Assembly (NCBI RefSeq): GCF_900454685.1
Contig: NZ_UATM01000032.1
Coordinates: 1,674,001 to 1,738,000, forward strand
DNA: 64,000 nt
Source: Peptoniphilus harei
GTDB taxonomy: Bacteria; Bacillota; Clostridia; Tissierellales; Peptoniphilaceae
Direction of reading: 5' to 3'
Below are positions 54,757-63,608 of this stretch, piece by piece; within the stretch, counting starts at the first letter, position 1; the number at the start of each line of letters is the position of its first letter. Under the pieces are notes generated by a model. The model worked only from the letters and a program-made list of their open reading frames with translations. It did no database searches and was not told the origin of the DNA. Both the position numbers and the translations under genes were made by a program.

Positions 54757-56152
54757 TTACAAACTCCAAAATATTTTCATCTGCACTCTTAATAAATTCA
54801 TAATCGTGTGTGATTATAATAATTGTTTTATTTTGCTTTTTCATTTCCTTTAAGAAGCTAATTAATTTTGTCATATTCTTTAGGCACAAGCCAGAAGTTG
54901 GTTCGTCTAACAAAACTATTTCCTTCTTGCTGGCAAGGGCTAGTCCAAGGGCAAGTCTTTGCTTCTCTCCTCCAGATAAGGCTTGGGGGTGTCTGCCCTT
55001 CTTGTCCCAGAGTCCTAAATCACGTAAGATTTTTTCCTTTAGGAGGTCATCATCTGATACTATTGAAATTTCTGAGTAAACTGAATCTGTAAATAATTGA
55101 TAGTTCACATCTTGCATTACAAGAGAAATTTTTTCATAGGATCTCTTTATTTTCTCAGACCCATAATATAAATCTCCCCTTTGTCCCTTATTAAGTCCAC
55201 AAATATTTCTTATAAAAGAGGTCTTTCCTATTCCATTTGCTCCAATTATAAAATAAATTCCCCTGTCAAAGGATAGGTTGAAGTCAAAAATTACCTTCTC
55301 ACTTCCCCTATACTTGCAAAAAAAGTTTCGACACTCCATTATTTTGTCATGATCAAAATTTTTATCAAAAAAAGATTTTTTTATGTATTTATCCTTATTC
55401 AAATCTTCCTTTTTTATCTCCTTTAGGCTTCTCAGCTTATGATTTCTTATGAATTCATCATTAAGCTCTTCTCTTTCATAAGAATTTATTTTTTTGTCCT
55501 CAATGACAAAGAGCTTTTCCATTATATCCCTTAGGTAGTAAAGCCTATGCTCTGCAATAATTATAATTTTTTTCTTTTCCTTTAATACCTCAATAATATT
55601 TTTTAGTCTTTCAATGGATTGATTATCAAGAGAGGCAGAGGGCTCATCAAAAATATAAATTTCATTATCCATTAGGGCAACAGATGTAATAGCCACAAGT
55701 TGTTTCTCCCCACCCGATAATTTGAATAAATCTCTATCAAGTAATTTATCTGTCCCAAAAATCCTTGTATAATAATCTATCTTACTTAATATCTCCTCTC
55801 TTTTTACATTTCTGTTTTCAAGAGCAAGGGCCATCTCATCACTTGAATTGATGCAGTAAAATTGATTTTTGGGATTTTGAAAAACTGTGGAAATATATTG
55901 ACTCCTATCGCTTATGCCCTGGTCAAATAAATTTTTCCCCTTAAATAAAAGCTGACCCGAAATTTTTGCATTATTTATCTCTGGAATTATACCATTAATT
56001 AACTTTATAAAAGTTGACTTTCCTGAACCTGACTCGCCACTTATTACATTTACACTGCCCCTTTCGAAGGACAGATTAATATTTTCAAATATTATATTTT
56101 CTTTGCCCTTATAATTTTCATAGGCTAAGGAAAAATTTTTAAACTCTAACAT
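54746..56152 (-). CDS. ECF-type transporter ATPase with two ABC domains
   Basis: A 468-residue fused ATPase. NBD1: Walker A GESGSGKST (39-47), LSGGEKQ signature, Walker B EIYIFDEPSA; NBD2: Walker A GANGIGKTS (about 298), LSGGEKQ, Walker B EIVLLDEPTS. This duplicated form is common in group II ECF transporters and drives the EcfT and S components encoded just upstream. It overlaps ecfT by 7 bases. Confidence 0.92.
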   Translation of the reverse strand: MLEFKNFSLAYENYKGKENIIFENINLSFERGSVNVISGESGSGKSTFIKLINGIIPEINNAKISGQLLFKGKNLFDQGISDRSQYISTVFQNPKNQFYCINSSDEMALALENRNVKREEILSKIDYYTRIFGTDKLLDRDLFKLSGGEKQLVAITSVALMDNEIYIFDEPSASLDNQSIERLKNIIEVLKEKKKIIIIAEHRLYYLRDIMEKLFVIEDKKINSYEREELNDEFIRNHKLRSLKEIKKEDLNKDKYIKKSFFDKNFDHDKIMECRNFFCKYRGSEKVIFDFNLSFDRGIYFIIGANGIGKTSFIRNICGLNKGQRGDLYYGSEKIKRSYEKISLVMQDVNYQLFTDSVYSEISIVSDDDLLKEKILRDLGLWDKKGRHPQALSGGEKQRLALGLALASKKEIVLLDEPTSGLCLKNMTKLISFLKEMKKQNKTIIIITHDYEFIKSADENILEFVNEK

Positions 56153-56841
56153 ATTTTCACCCTGATGAATAAAATAATTATAAAAATTCCAAAGATCATT
56201 AAGACATAATCTTGTAACTTCAAGCTAGCATCAGAAATAGATGACCTCTCTCCATCCACTCTCATTCCCCTTGTCATAGCTGATATGGCAACATCATCAG
56301 CAGTTTGTGATGTGATCATTAAAAGTGGAACAAACTTATATTCCAAAATCTTAGCAGGGTCTTTGAAAAAATTTTTCATAGTTAGTCCATGCATATACAT
56401 GGCCTCATTTATTTTCATGTAATCTTCCTTTATTGAATAAAAAAATCTAAACATTACAGAAACAGGAATAATCAAAAAATTTGGCAAGCTTATTTTCTGC
56501 AAAGAGTAAACAAGATCACTCATTTTTGTTGTAACCAGAGCATAGTAACCCATAATAAAGCCAGGCAAAACTTTTATAATAATTCCAACATAGAGGTTTA
56601 AAATCATTGTAAAGAAATTTTGCGGAAGCTTAAGCAAGAGACCTTGCCCTAAGACTGCCACAGAAGTATATAAAAGTCCCTTAATTAAAAGGGACCACTT
56701 TCTATCAAATAGTGCAAGTAAGTAGGGGAAAATTGCTATCAAAATTCCAAGATAATAATATCTTCTTCCAAGAGAACCTTCAATGGCAACAATCCCTATT
56801 ACATTTGTTAAAAATATTTTTGTCCTAAAGTCTATTTTCAT
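56146..56841 (-). CDS. ECF transporter T component (EcfT)
   Basis: A 231-residue membrane protein with about five or six helices and the EcfT coupling helices: the TMKNFFKDPAKILEYKFVPL segment and the ASAMTRGMRVDGERSS motif near 200 (the A-R-G type that docks on the ATPase). It overlaps its neighbours, TAATG with the S component stop and 7 bases with EcfA. Confidence 0.9.
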   Translation of the reverse strand: MKIDFRTKIFLTNVIGIVAIEGSLGRRYYYLGILIAIFPYLLALFDRKWSLLIKGLLYTSVAVLGQGLLLKLPQNFFTMILNLYVGIIIKVLPGFIMGYYALVTTKMSDLVYSLQKISLPNFLIIPVSVMFRFFYSIKEDYMKINEAMYMHGLTMKNFFKDPAKILEYKFVPLLMITSQTADDVAISAMTRGMRVDGERSSISDASLKLQDYVLMIFGIFIIILFIRVKIC

Positions 56842-57422
56842 TAAGCCATTCCTGCTTTTTTGAAGTGCTTATTTAGGATTTTAATTCCAATAGTGCAGCC
56901 TAAATATCCACCTAACATGCCTACTAGGACAACAGGTATAAAGGACCAAGTTGGCATAACAGATAATAATTTATTTACATATTCAGCCCCATAATTTCTA
57001 TCGATTAAGGATTGTACAAAGGCATCTCTAGCAAAATAAATTGGTATTAAATTTGCAGCTGCAAAAATCATAAAGACTGTGTAGCTTAGTCTTGCAGTTT
57101 TTATTGACTTGTAACCACCACTTTTTAATATCATCTCACAAATTAAGGACAAGATAATTATGGCAGGAAGAACTATTGCCCCATGACCTGACATTGAAAA
57201 TACAAGTCCAAAAACTATTCCCATTATTAAGACCATTCCAAACTTGTCTATCTTTGTTGAATAAAGCATAAAGACTGGTCCTGAAACTAAACCACAAGCA
57301 AAGGGAACTAGGGGCATAAGGACAGGTATAAAACCTATCATACCTCCACACCAAGTTGCCATTACAGTTAAAAGTGAAAATACACCGGCGTTTACTAAAT
57401 CTCGTATCCCAAATTTTTTCAT
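56841..57422 (-). CDS. ECF transporter S component (MptD/Trep_Strep-like)
   Basis: The 193-residue substrate-binding membrane subunit, about six helices, with glycine-rich helices GGMIGFIPVLMPLVPFACGL and GMLGGYLGCTIGIKILNKH. It resembles the MptD/Trep_Strep S family associated with an AraC regulator and YbtP/Q-like exporters. The substrate cannot be read off; the Fur box suggests iron or haem-related cargo. ATG follows GGAGGAG. Confidence 0.8.
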   Translation of the reverse strand: MKKFGIRDLVNAGVFSLLTVMATWCGGMIGFIPVLMPLVPFACGLVSGPVFMLYSTKIDKFGMVLIMGIVFGLVFSMSGHGAIVLPAIIILSLICEMILKSGGYKSIKTARLSYTVFMIFAAANLIPIYFARDAFVQSLIDRNYGAEYVNKLLSVMPTWSFIPVVLVGMLGGYLGCTIGIKILNKHFKKAGMA

Positions 57423-57433
57423 CTTATCTCCTC

Positions 57434-59155
57434 CTAATATACAAATTCTTCTGACTTCTTTGATGACTCAATCATCTTCTTGTAAGTCTTGCTTCTTTCT
57501 ATTAGTTCTTCATGTCTTCCAAAGTCTTCGATCTTTCCGTCCTTCATAACAATTATTTGGTCTACATTTTCTATTGACTTCATCCTGTGGGATATTATTA
57601 TGACAGTTTTATTCTTTGTTAATTTATTCAAAGATTCTTGGATGTACTTTTCATTTTCCACATCAAGTGATGCGGCAATTTCATCTAAAAGAATTATTTC
57701 TGCATCCTTTAAGAAGGCTCTTGCTATGGAAATTCTTTGCCTTTCTCCTCCAGATAAGTTTGAACCATTTTCGCCAATTTCTGTTTCATATCCCCTTGGC
57801 AATTTCTTTACAAAATCATCACAGTTGGCAAGTCTTGCTGCTTCAAGAACTTCTTCGTCACTGGCACTGGACCTGCCTAGCCTAATATTTTCCATCACTG
57901 ATCCGTTAAAGAGGGTTACATCTTGAAAGACCATGGAAATGTGTTTGAATAAGTCTTGTGTGTCAATATTTTTTATTTCCTTGTCATCAATTGTAATTTT
58001 TCCAGAGTCATAATCATATAGCCTTGCCACTAATTTTATTAAGGTAGACTTACCACAACCAGATGGACCAACAAGGGCAGTAGTCTTTCCCTGCAAGGTC
58101 TTAAAGGAAATATTATCTATAACTTTTTTATCATCGAGATAAGAAAAAGAAACTCTATCTCCCTTAATGTCAAAAGACCTTAATTCTGCTTCTTTTCCTT
58201 TTTGAATTTTTTCATTCCTTAGGGCCTTTATCTTTTCAACTGGCGAATCAATATACATTAACTCTCCATAAAATTGGTTGAAGGCAGCAACGCCATCAAT
58301 TAATCTTGCTGAAGCAAATAAGTATCCTGCAAAATACAAAATATTTATTTCCCCGTCTATCAAGCTATTTAATCCAACATATATTGCAAGGGCAAGCGAT
58401 AAGTTTGCCACAACTGTTGCAGAAACAATGGGTATAACTTGTCCCAGTTCTGACTTAATGTGGTTTTTTTCTAAGGACCTAACAAAGTCAATTCCATTTT
58501 TTTCCTTTTCTTCAGTCAAGTTATAGGACTTAATCTCTGTAGATAGGTCAATGAGTTCTTGGAACATCTTTGAGGACTTCCTTTGCTCCTTGTAGTAGGA
58601 CCTTACTCCCTTCTTTTGTATCCTGCTGGAAAGCAAACTCAAGATAGCAGAAATATAAATTGGAATTATAACTGCAAGCCCAAGTTTTAAATTCCCAATT
58701 AGTAACAAAATCGAAATAATGAATAGATTTATTATAAAGCCATAAAAGCCTGGCACTGCATGGGAAAGTCCATGCTCAATTGCCTCTACGTCTTTCATTA
58801 TTGTTTGAGAAAGATCTGTTAAATCTCTGCTTGAATAAAAACTAAGAGGCAATTCCTTAATTATTTCAGAAATTTCTATCCTAAGATTTGCAGATTCCTT
58901 ATAGGTTTCATTGTAAGTTGTAATGTAGTCCCTATTAATTACAAAAATCATAAGAAGAGCAATTATTACATAGGCAATGACCGAAAGACTTAGACTAAAG
59001 TCCCCTAAGTTTAACAAGCCTTGCATTACATACATAAGAAGGAACATAGGTAACATATAAGAAAGGTTCTTTAGGCTGGAATATCTTATTGCAACTAGGG
59101 CACCTTCTGCCCCCTTATCTGTAAGTCCAAAACGATTTTTTAAGTAATTTTTCAT
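57434..59155 (-). CDS. ABC half-transporter 2 (YbtQ/IrtB-like)
   Basis: A 573-residue exporter-fold protein: six membrane helices (about 15-300) then an NBD with Walker A GPSGCGKST, LSGGERQ signature and Walker B IILLDEIAASLD. Its ATG overlaps the stop of half-transporter 1 as TGATG, so the two are co-translated and should form a heterodimer. The group (YbtPQ, IrtAB) imports siderophore-iron despite its exporter fold; a drug-export role remains possible. Confidence 0.9.
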   Translation of the reverse strand: MKNYLKNRFGLTDKGAEGALVAIRYSSLKNLSYMLPMFLLMYVMQGLLNLGDFSLSLSVIAYVIIALLMIFVINRDYITTYNETYKESANLRIEISEIIKELPLSFYSSRDLTDLSQTIMKDVEAIEHGLSHAVPGFYGFIINLFIISILLLIGNLKLGLAVIIPIYISAILSLLSSRIQKKGVRSYYKEQRKSSKMFQELIDLSTEIKSYNLTEEKEKNGIDFVRSLEKNHIKSELGQVIPIVSATVVANLSLALAIYVGLNSLIDGEINILYFAGYLFASARLIDGVAAFNQFYGELMYIDSPVEKIKALRNEKIQKGKEAELRSFDIKGDRVSFSYLDDKKVIDNISFKTLQGKTTALVGPSGCGKSTLIKLVARLYDYDSGKITIDDKEIKNIDTQDLFKHISMVFQDVTLFNGSVMENIRLGRSSASDEEVLEAARLANCDDFVKKLPRGYETEIGENGSNLSGGERQRISIARAFLKDAEIILLDEIAASLDVENEKYIQESLNKLTKNKTVIIISHRMKSIENVDQIIVMKDGKIEDFGRHEELIERSKTYKKMIESSKKSEEFVY

Positions 59156-60900
59156 CAGTCAACCCTCCATTCATTTGCACTATTATACATTTCTACAAAC
59201 TTCTTATACTTGCTGTCTTCCTTGTAAAGTATATCGTGGCTTCCTCTTTCAATTAGCTTTCCATCTTCGATTAAAAGAATTTCATCCACTCCTCTTATGG
59301 AAGTGAGCCTGTGGGCAATCATAATTGTAGTCCTATTCTTTATTAATTCCTTAAAGGCAATTTGTAATTCATACTCATTTTCAGGATCAGCAGCTGCTGA
59401 AGCTTCGTCCATAATAATAATTTTTGGATCCTTTAAGAAAATCCTAGCAATACTTACTCTTTGCTTTTCTCCCCCAGAAAGATTTACACCTTCTGCTCCA
59501 ATCACTACATCATAAGCATCTTTAAATTTGTATATGAACTCGTCACACCTTGCAATTTTTAATGCCCTTAATACCTCTTCATCAGAGGCGTCACTTTTCG
59601 CAAGCTTAACATTTTCAAAAATGGAAATACCCTGGAAGAGTTGTGGATTTTGAAAAACAATTCCTATATTTTTCATTAGACTTTCCTTGTCATAAGAAGA
59701 AATATTTTTGTCTCCAATTAAAATTTCTCCTGAGTCAACTGGATACAAGCCAGAAATTAATTTTGCAATAGTCGACTTACCTGAACCCGAACTACCCACC
59801 AAAGCATAGACCTTATCTTCTTCAAGACTGAGAGAAAAGTTATCTAAAATTTTATTTTCTCCGTCATAAGAGAAGTCTACATTCTTGAATTCAATATTTT
59901 TATTTAAAAATTCTCTTTGACTTCCAAATTCTATTTCCTTCTCCTTCATCTCCTTGAATAAATTTTCAAGATTATCCACAGCAGAGTTGGCTTGGAAGAT
60001 ATACATGGAAACATACATAATTTTCATTGTGTTGGAATAAAATATCCCCATGAACAAAGTGAAAAATAAAATTTTTGCAGCCCAAAGACCAGGATCAGCT
60101 CCCCTATTTACCATAAAGATTCCAAAGAATATTGGCGTAATTATAAAAATATTTAAAAGCCATTGAAATAGGACAAAGGGAAACCTGCAAGACATAGAAT
60201 ATTTATAGACCATCTCCTTATAAATTAGAATCGAATCATAAAGTTTTTTAAAACCAATTAGGGGTGCATTAAAAATCTTTACTACAGGCATGGCCCTTAC
60301 ATACTCAACTGCACCTGCATTCATTTCGTCAAGCATATCCATATACTTCTTCATAAAGGACTGATCACCCATCATATTTTTTACAAGGACTAAACTTATT
60401 AGGACAATGACAATAAAAAATATTCCAAGGTATAAATCCAATACAAAGGTCAAGATAATCATAAGTATGGGAGTCAAAAATGCTGCTGTTTGATCTGGAA
60501 TTAAATGAGCCACAATCATGTGAGTTTGCTCCACATTGTTGTCAATTATTTTTCTCACTTCTCCTGAATTATGTAGGTCAAAGAAAGTATTAGATGCCCC
60601 AAGAAGATGTCTTATACCTCTTTCACGAAGACGAGTTTCAAGCCTAAATCCTGCCAAGTGACTCATCCATAGTCCCATAAAGTATAAAATACCATAGGCG
60701 ATAAATAAAAATAAAATTTTTATGGCTAGACTTCTTTCTTCTGACAAGACTCCACCACTAAAAACATTCTTTAGCAAAATCCAAATTAAATAATAGGCAT
60801 AAAATTCTAAAACAATGCCCACCGTCGTAAGTAAACATGCAAAAATACCGTGGAGTTTTCTCTCAGGTATGTAGGAAAATAATTTTTTGTATAATTTCAA
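59155..60900 (-). CDS. ABC half-transporter 1 (YbtP/IrtA-like)
   Basis: A 581-residue exporter-fold half-transporter with about six membrane helices and an NBD: Walker A GSSGSGKST, LSGGEKQRVSIAR signature and Walker B IIIMDEASAAADPE. It starts at TTG (60900) behind AGAGGTG; no ATG fits. First gene of the operon and the partner of half-transporter 2. A TATAAT and a Fur-like box are 36 to 61 bp upstream. Confidence 0.92.
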   Translation of the reverse strand: MKLYKKLFSYIPERKLHGIFACLLTTVGIVLEFYAYYLIWILLKNVFSGGVLSEERSLAIKILFLFIAYGILYFMGLWMSHLAGFRLETRLRERGIRHLLGASNTFFDLHNSGEVRKIIDNNVEQTHMIVAHLIPDQTAAFLTPILMIILTFVLDLYLGIFFIVIVLISLVLVKNMMGDQSFMKKYMDMLDEMNAGAVEYVRAMPVVKIFNAPLIGFKKLYDSILIYKEMVYKYSMSCRFPFVLFQWLLNIFIITPIFFGIFMVNRGADPGLWAAKILFFTLFMGIFYSNTMKIMYVSMYIFQANSAVDNLENLFKEMKEKEIEFGSQREFLNKNIEFKNVDFSYDGENKILDNFSLSLEEDKVYALVGSSGSGKSTIAKLISGLYPVDSGEILIGDKNISSYDKESLMKNIGIVFQNPQLFQGISIFENVKLAKSDASDEEVLRALKIARCDEFIYKFKDAYDVVIGAEGVNLSGGEKQRVSIARIFLKDPKIIIMDEASAAADPENEYELQIAFKELIKNRTTIMIAHRLTSIRGVDEILLIEDGKLIERGSHDILYKEDSKYKKFVEMYNSANEWRVD

Positions 60901-60935
60901 AATATAACACCTCTCTTTATTAAATAAAAAATAAC

Positions 60936-60950
60936 TGATAACAATTATCG
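60936..60950 (-). promoter_or_regulatory. Fur-like box upstream of the ABC/ECF operon
   Basis: TGATAACAATTATCG matches the 7-1-7 consensus TGATAATnATTATCA at 12 of 14 fixed positions. It sits immediately downstream of a TATAAT (60956-60961, minus strand) and 36 bp before the TTG start, a position where a repressor would block transcription. Confidence 0.75.
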
Positions 60951-61112
60951 ATATTATTATAATATTTCTTTTTCTTAATTTCTTAACAAAAATACTTTTA
61001 TATTCAAAAAAATTTTTAAATTATATTCAATTAGAATTTATTTGCCATATTTTTTTCTTTCATTCGCAAACTTCCAAAATTTTTATAAAACTTATTTGCA
61101 AGAAAGCATAAA

Positions 61113-61147
61113 AAAACAGTCCCACATTCATCACGTGAGACTGTTTT
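61113..61147 (-). terminator. brnQ2 terminator
   Basis: Minus-strand AAAACAGTCTCAC / GTGGGACTGTTTT followed by TTT. Confidence 0.88.
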
Positions 61148-61164
61148 AAAATTTCTAATTTTTC

Positions 61165-62508
61165 TTACATATAATTTTCTGCCTTAGCCCTTGATCTTGA
61201 TAGGACCATTGACTTATTAACAAGTTCTACTACTACAATTGCTCCAAGACTTGGTAGGACCCAAGATAAACCACTTGATGCCATTGGAAGGCTTGCCTCA
61301 AGATTTGTCAAAAGTGGCAAGTTTAAATTAAATGTTGATTTTGCAACTGCCACAAGTGGTAGACCTACTGCAAAGAAAGCTGATGCCTTGTAAGAATACT
61401 TAGAATAACCTACAAAGTCATGAGTAAATCCTAAAACTATTAAGACTAAGGCAACTGGATATATAACAGTTAGTAGTGGAACTGATAGGGCAAGAAGTTT
61501 ATTAAGTCCAAAGTTTGCCATAACAAAGGAGAAGAAGGTCCAAAGGAAAACCCATCTGCCATAAGACATCTTGCGGTTAAATAGTGTACAAAAATATTCT
61601 GAACCACTTGATATTAACCCTATACAAGTTGTTAAACAAGCAAGAGTAAATATTGATGCCAATAAAACTAATCCTGCATTGCCAAAGACAAGCCTAACAG
61701 CTTCTGTAAGAACTACAGCACCATTTTCTGCTCCAGCAAAAGCCCCTGATGTCACCATACCCATTGTTGAAAGCATTAGGTAGACAAGAAATAAAACTGA
61801 ACCTGCAACTAGACCAGCCTTATCTGTATAAGATGTCACAAGCTTCTTATCTTCAACTCCAAACCTTCTTATGGCAAGAGTGACAACAAAACCAAAATTA
61901 AGGGCTGCAACAGCATCCATAGTATCATAACCCGCTAAGAAACCAGCAACTACTGGAGCATCCTTATAATTTCCACTTGCCACTGCTAAATCTTTTGGTA
62001 AAGTCATTACCTTGGCAAACATTATAAGTATTAAGAGTAATAGTGTTGGAGTTAGATACTTTCCAACTCTTGCCACTAACTTATTTGGCTTTAAGCAAAC
62101 AAGCATTGCAACTGAGAAGAATAAGAATGTATATACTAATCTTACAAGTGATAGGTTAAAGCTTTCTGGTACATAAGGTGCTATTGCCATTTCAAAGGGA
62201 ACTGACCCTGCTCTTGGTATGCCAAGTCCAGGTCCTATAGAAAGGTATATAGCAGTAGTAAAAACTAGGGCGAACTTTCCTCCAACTCTTGAAGATAAGT
62301 TTTTAAGTCCATCAGTCTTGCCAACGGCTATTGCTCCAAGGACTGGGAAAATAATTGCGGTAACAGAAAAAGCCAAAAGTGAAATAATAGTCTTATTCCC
62401 TGCTTGGTTTCCTAAAAATGGAGGGAAAATTAAATTTCCAGCTCCAAAAAACAATCCAAAGAGCATTATGCTCACTTGAGTAAACTGACTTCTTGATAAT
62501 TTTTTCAT
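61165..62508 (-). CDS. brnQ: Branched-chain amino acid transporter (LIVCS family), copy 2
   Basis: A 447-residue paralogue of the transporter at 10.3 kb, with the same start signature (FGLFFGAGNLIFPP), about 12 helices and FTLACLTTCIGLISSGSEYF. ATG follows TAGGAGG. Expression is controlled by the T-box leader at 62541-62817, whose specifier reads AUC, consistent with induction by uncharged tRNA-Ile. Monocistronic. Confidence 0.94.
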   Translation of the reverse strand: MKKLSRSQFTQVSIMLFGLFFGAGNLIFPPFLGNQAGNKTIISLLAFSVTAIIFPVLGAIAVGKTDGLKNLSSRVGGKFALVFTTAIYLSIGPGLGIPRAGSVPFEMAIAPYVPESFNLSLVRLVYTFLFFSVAMLVCLKPNKLVARVGKYLTPTLLLLILIMFAKVMTLPKDLAVASGNYKDAPVVAGFLAGYDTMDAVAALNFGFVVTLAIRRFGVEDKKLVTSYTDKAGLVAGSVLFLVYLMLSTMGMVTSGAFAGAENGAVVLTEAVRLVFGNAGLVLLASIFTLACLTTCIGLISSGSEYFCTLFNRKMSYGRWVFLWTFFSFVMANFGLNKLLALSVPLLTVIYPVALVLIVLGFTHDFVGYSKYSYKASAFFAVGLPLVAVAKSTFNLNLPLLTNLEASLPMASSGLSWVLPSLGAIVVVELVNKSMVLSRSRAKAENYM

Positions 62509-62540
62509 ACTTTCCTCCTAATTTTTAATTTTATAAATAA

Positions 62541-62574
62541 AAAAAGTCCCTTGTCTAAATAATAGACAAAGGAC
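62541..62574 (-). terminator. T-box attenuator terminator
   Basis: Hairpin GTCCTTTGTCTA / TAGACAAGGGAC and seven T residues on the minus strand; competes with the antiterminator containing GGTGGTAACGCG. Confidence 0.85.
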
Positions 62575-62817
62575 GAATTATCGCGTTACCACCTTAGTTC
62601 TTACCAATATGTAAGCTCTCTTAACAAGCATCAATCAATGCCGAGTATAGATAACGCCTACTAAAGCGGCAAATCTTACTAGGATTCAGACTTGCATAAG
62701 AAAAAGGATTTTCGAATTTATCTCCATTATAGGCTTTCACCAAACGCCTACTCTCTGAAAACTTTAATAAACCTACTCGTTTTTTCCAATATTTTTTATT
62801 AATAAAATTATGATTTG
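62541..62817 (-). ncRNA. T-box riboswitch leader (specifier AUC, isoleucine)
   Basis: Minus-strand leader RNA. The T-box itself is GGTGGTAACGCG followed by TTCGTCC; the terminator is GTCCTTTGTCT / AGACAAGGGAC with T7. Stem I: the base helix GAAAAA / TTTTTC, then the specifier loop with CGAGTA on the 5' side and CGAAAATCC on the 3' side; the distal hairpin is TAGGC-GTTTGGTGAAA-GCCTA, the conserved T-box apical motif. In the loop, ATC (62707-62709) is the best specifier, coding isoleucine; AAT (Asn) by one-base shift is less sensible before brnQ. Uncharged tRNA-Ile would favour the antiterminator. Confidence 0.85.
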
Positions 62818-62823
62818 CATGTT

Positions 62824-62852
62824 ATTATAAGAAATAAAAATAAACTTGTCAA
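62824..62852 (-). promoter_or_regulatory. brnQ2 promoter
   Basis: Perfect TTGACA and TATAAT with a 17-bp spacer on the minus strand (TATAAT = 62824-62829; TTGACA = 62847-62852). Start of transcription about 62817. Confidence 0.88.
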
Positions 62853-62891
62853 ACACTTTTTTAAAAATTTTTTATAAAAATAATTTAAAAA

Positions 62892-63440
62892 CTAAATATT
62901 TTCTGTAAGTGAATCTATTTTTTCTCTAGTGCTATCGTCATCTAGACCCAAACCCTTGGCAAAGAAATTAAGACCATCTTTCGTGTCCTCTAAAGTCTCA
63001 AAGGAAGCCGAAGCATTATCTATATCATCAACCTTTTGTCCTAAGGGCTTGTCATAAGTTACACTTTTATCTGTGAGTAAAAGTTCTGGATTTAGATTTT
63101 TTACGAGTTTAAAGTCAGGATCCATTTCATCACCTATTAGACTTGCGTCAGGATAAAGAGCTTCTGCTCCACTAGGAACTCCTACTACATTTTCATAAGC
63201 CAAAAATTTTAATGCCTTTGCAGCCTTAACTGACATGGCAACAATTCTTGGATTTTCTTTTTCCACAAAGAGTTCCCTATCTTTAGTATCTGACCTTTTT
63301 TCTTTGTCTACATTTTCTTGGCTTACTTCTTTTTCATTGGAAGTATTTTCTACACTTGCCTCCTCCTTAGACTTACAAGAAGTTAATAGGATCATTATAA
63401 GTAAGGCATAAGCGATCTTATTATAAAACTTTCTTTTCAT
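62892..63440 (-). CDS. Truncated iron-type substrate-binding lipoprotein
   Basis: A 182-residue protein with a type II signal peptide (LLTSC, Cys about residue 22), an acidic linker, and one alpha/beta lobe (about 62-182) with RIVAMSVKAAKALKFL and NPELLLTDKSVTY, as in the N-lobe of class III Fe/haem/siderophore-binding proteins (FhuD/IsdE/BtuF). Full-length members have a second lobe of about 130 residues; here the frame ends after lobe 1 and only A+T-rich DNA follows. No permease or ATPase is adjacent. Probably a decayed receptor; a stand-alone capture domain is less likely. ATG follows AGGAGG. Confidence 0.7.
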   Translation of the reverse strand: MKRKFYNKIAYALLIMILLTSCKSKEEASVENTSNEKEVSQENVDKEKRSDTKDRELFVEKENPRIVAMSVKAAKALKFLAYENVVGVPSGAEALYPDASLIGDEMDPDFKLVKNLNPELLLTDKSVTYDKPLGQKVDDIDNASASFETLEDTKDGLNFFAKGLGLDDDSTREKIDSLTENI

Positions 63441-63480
63441 AATAGAGCCTCCTTCTAAATTTTTGCACCATCTTTAATTT

Positions 63481-63508
63481 ATTCTATTAATAGAATATCA
63501 CATTATCA
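63481..63508 (-). promoter_or_regulatory. Palindrome and Fur half-site upstream of the binding protein
   Basis: ATTCTATTAATAGAAT (63481-63496) is a perfect 16-bp palindrome, and ATTATCA (63502-63508) is half of a Fur box. A TTGCAC lies further upstream. Candidate control region, unproven. Confidence 0.4.
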
Positions 63509-63608
63509 AGAAAATGTAAGTGCAAAATATTGTAAAAGTTTTAAACATTTAAGAGATCTTGAATAAATCCCATTAAAATTTTTATGTATTTATTATAAAA
63601 ATTTACAA

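Larger units (their letters stand above)
60901..61164. other. Intergenic region between operon start and brnQ2
   Basis: 264 bp. It carries the TTG-start leader, Fur-like box and -10 of the ABC/ECF operon, then A+T-rich sequence, then the brnQ2 terminator near 61113-61147. No coding frame seen. Confidence 0.6.
62509..62891. other. T-box leader and promoter of brnQ2
   Basis: 383 bp. From the start of brnQ2 it contains the GGAGG site, the T-box leader with its attenuator (62541-62817), the -10/-35 promoter (62824-62852), and the 3' end of the truncated binding-protein gene. No other gene. Confidence 0.75.
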
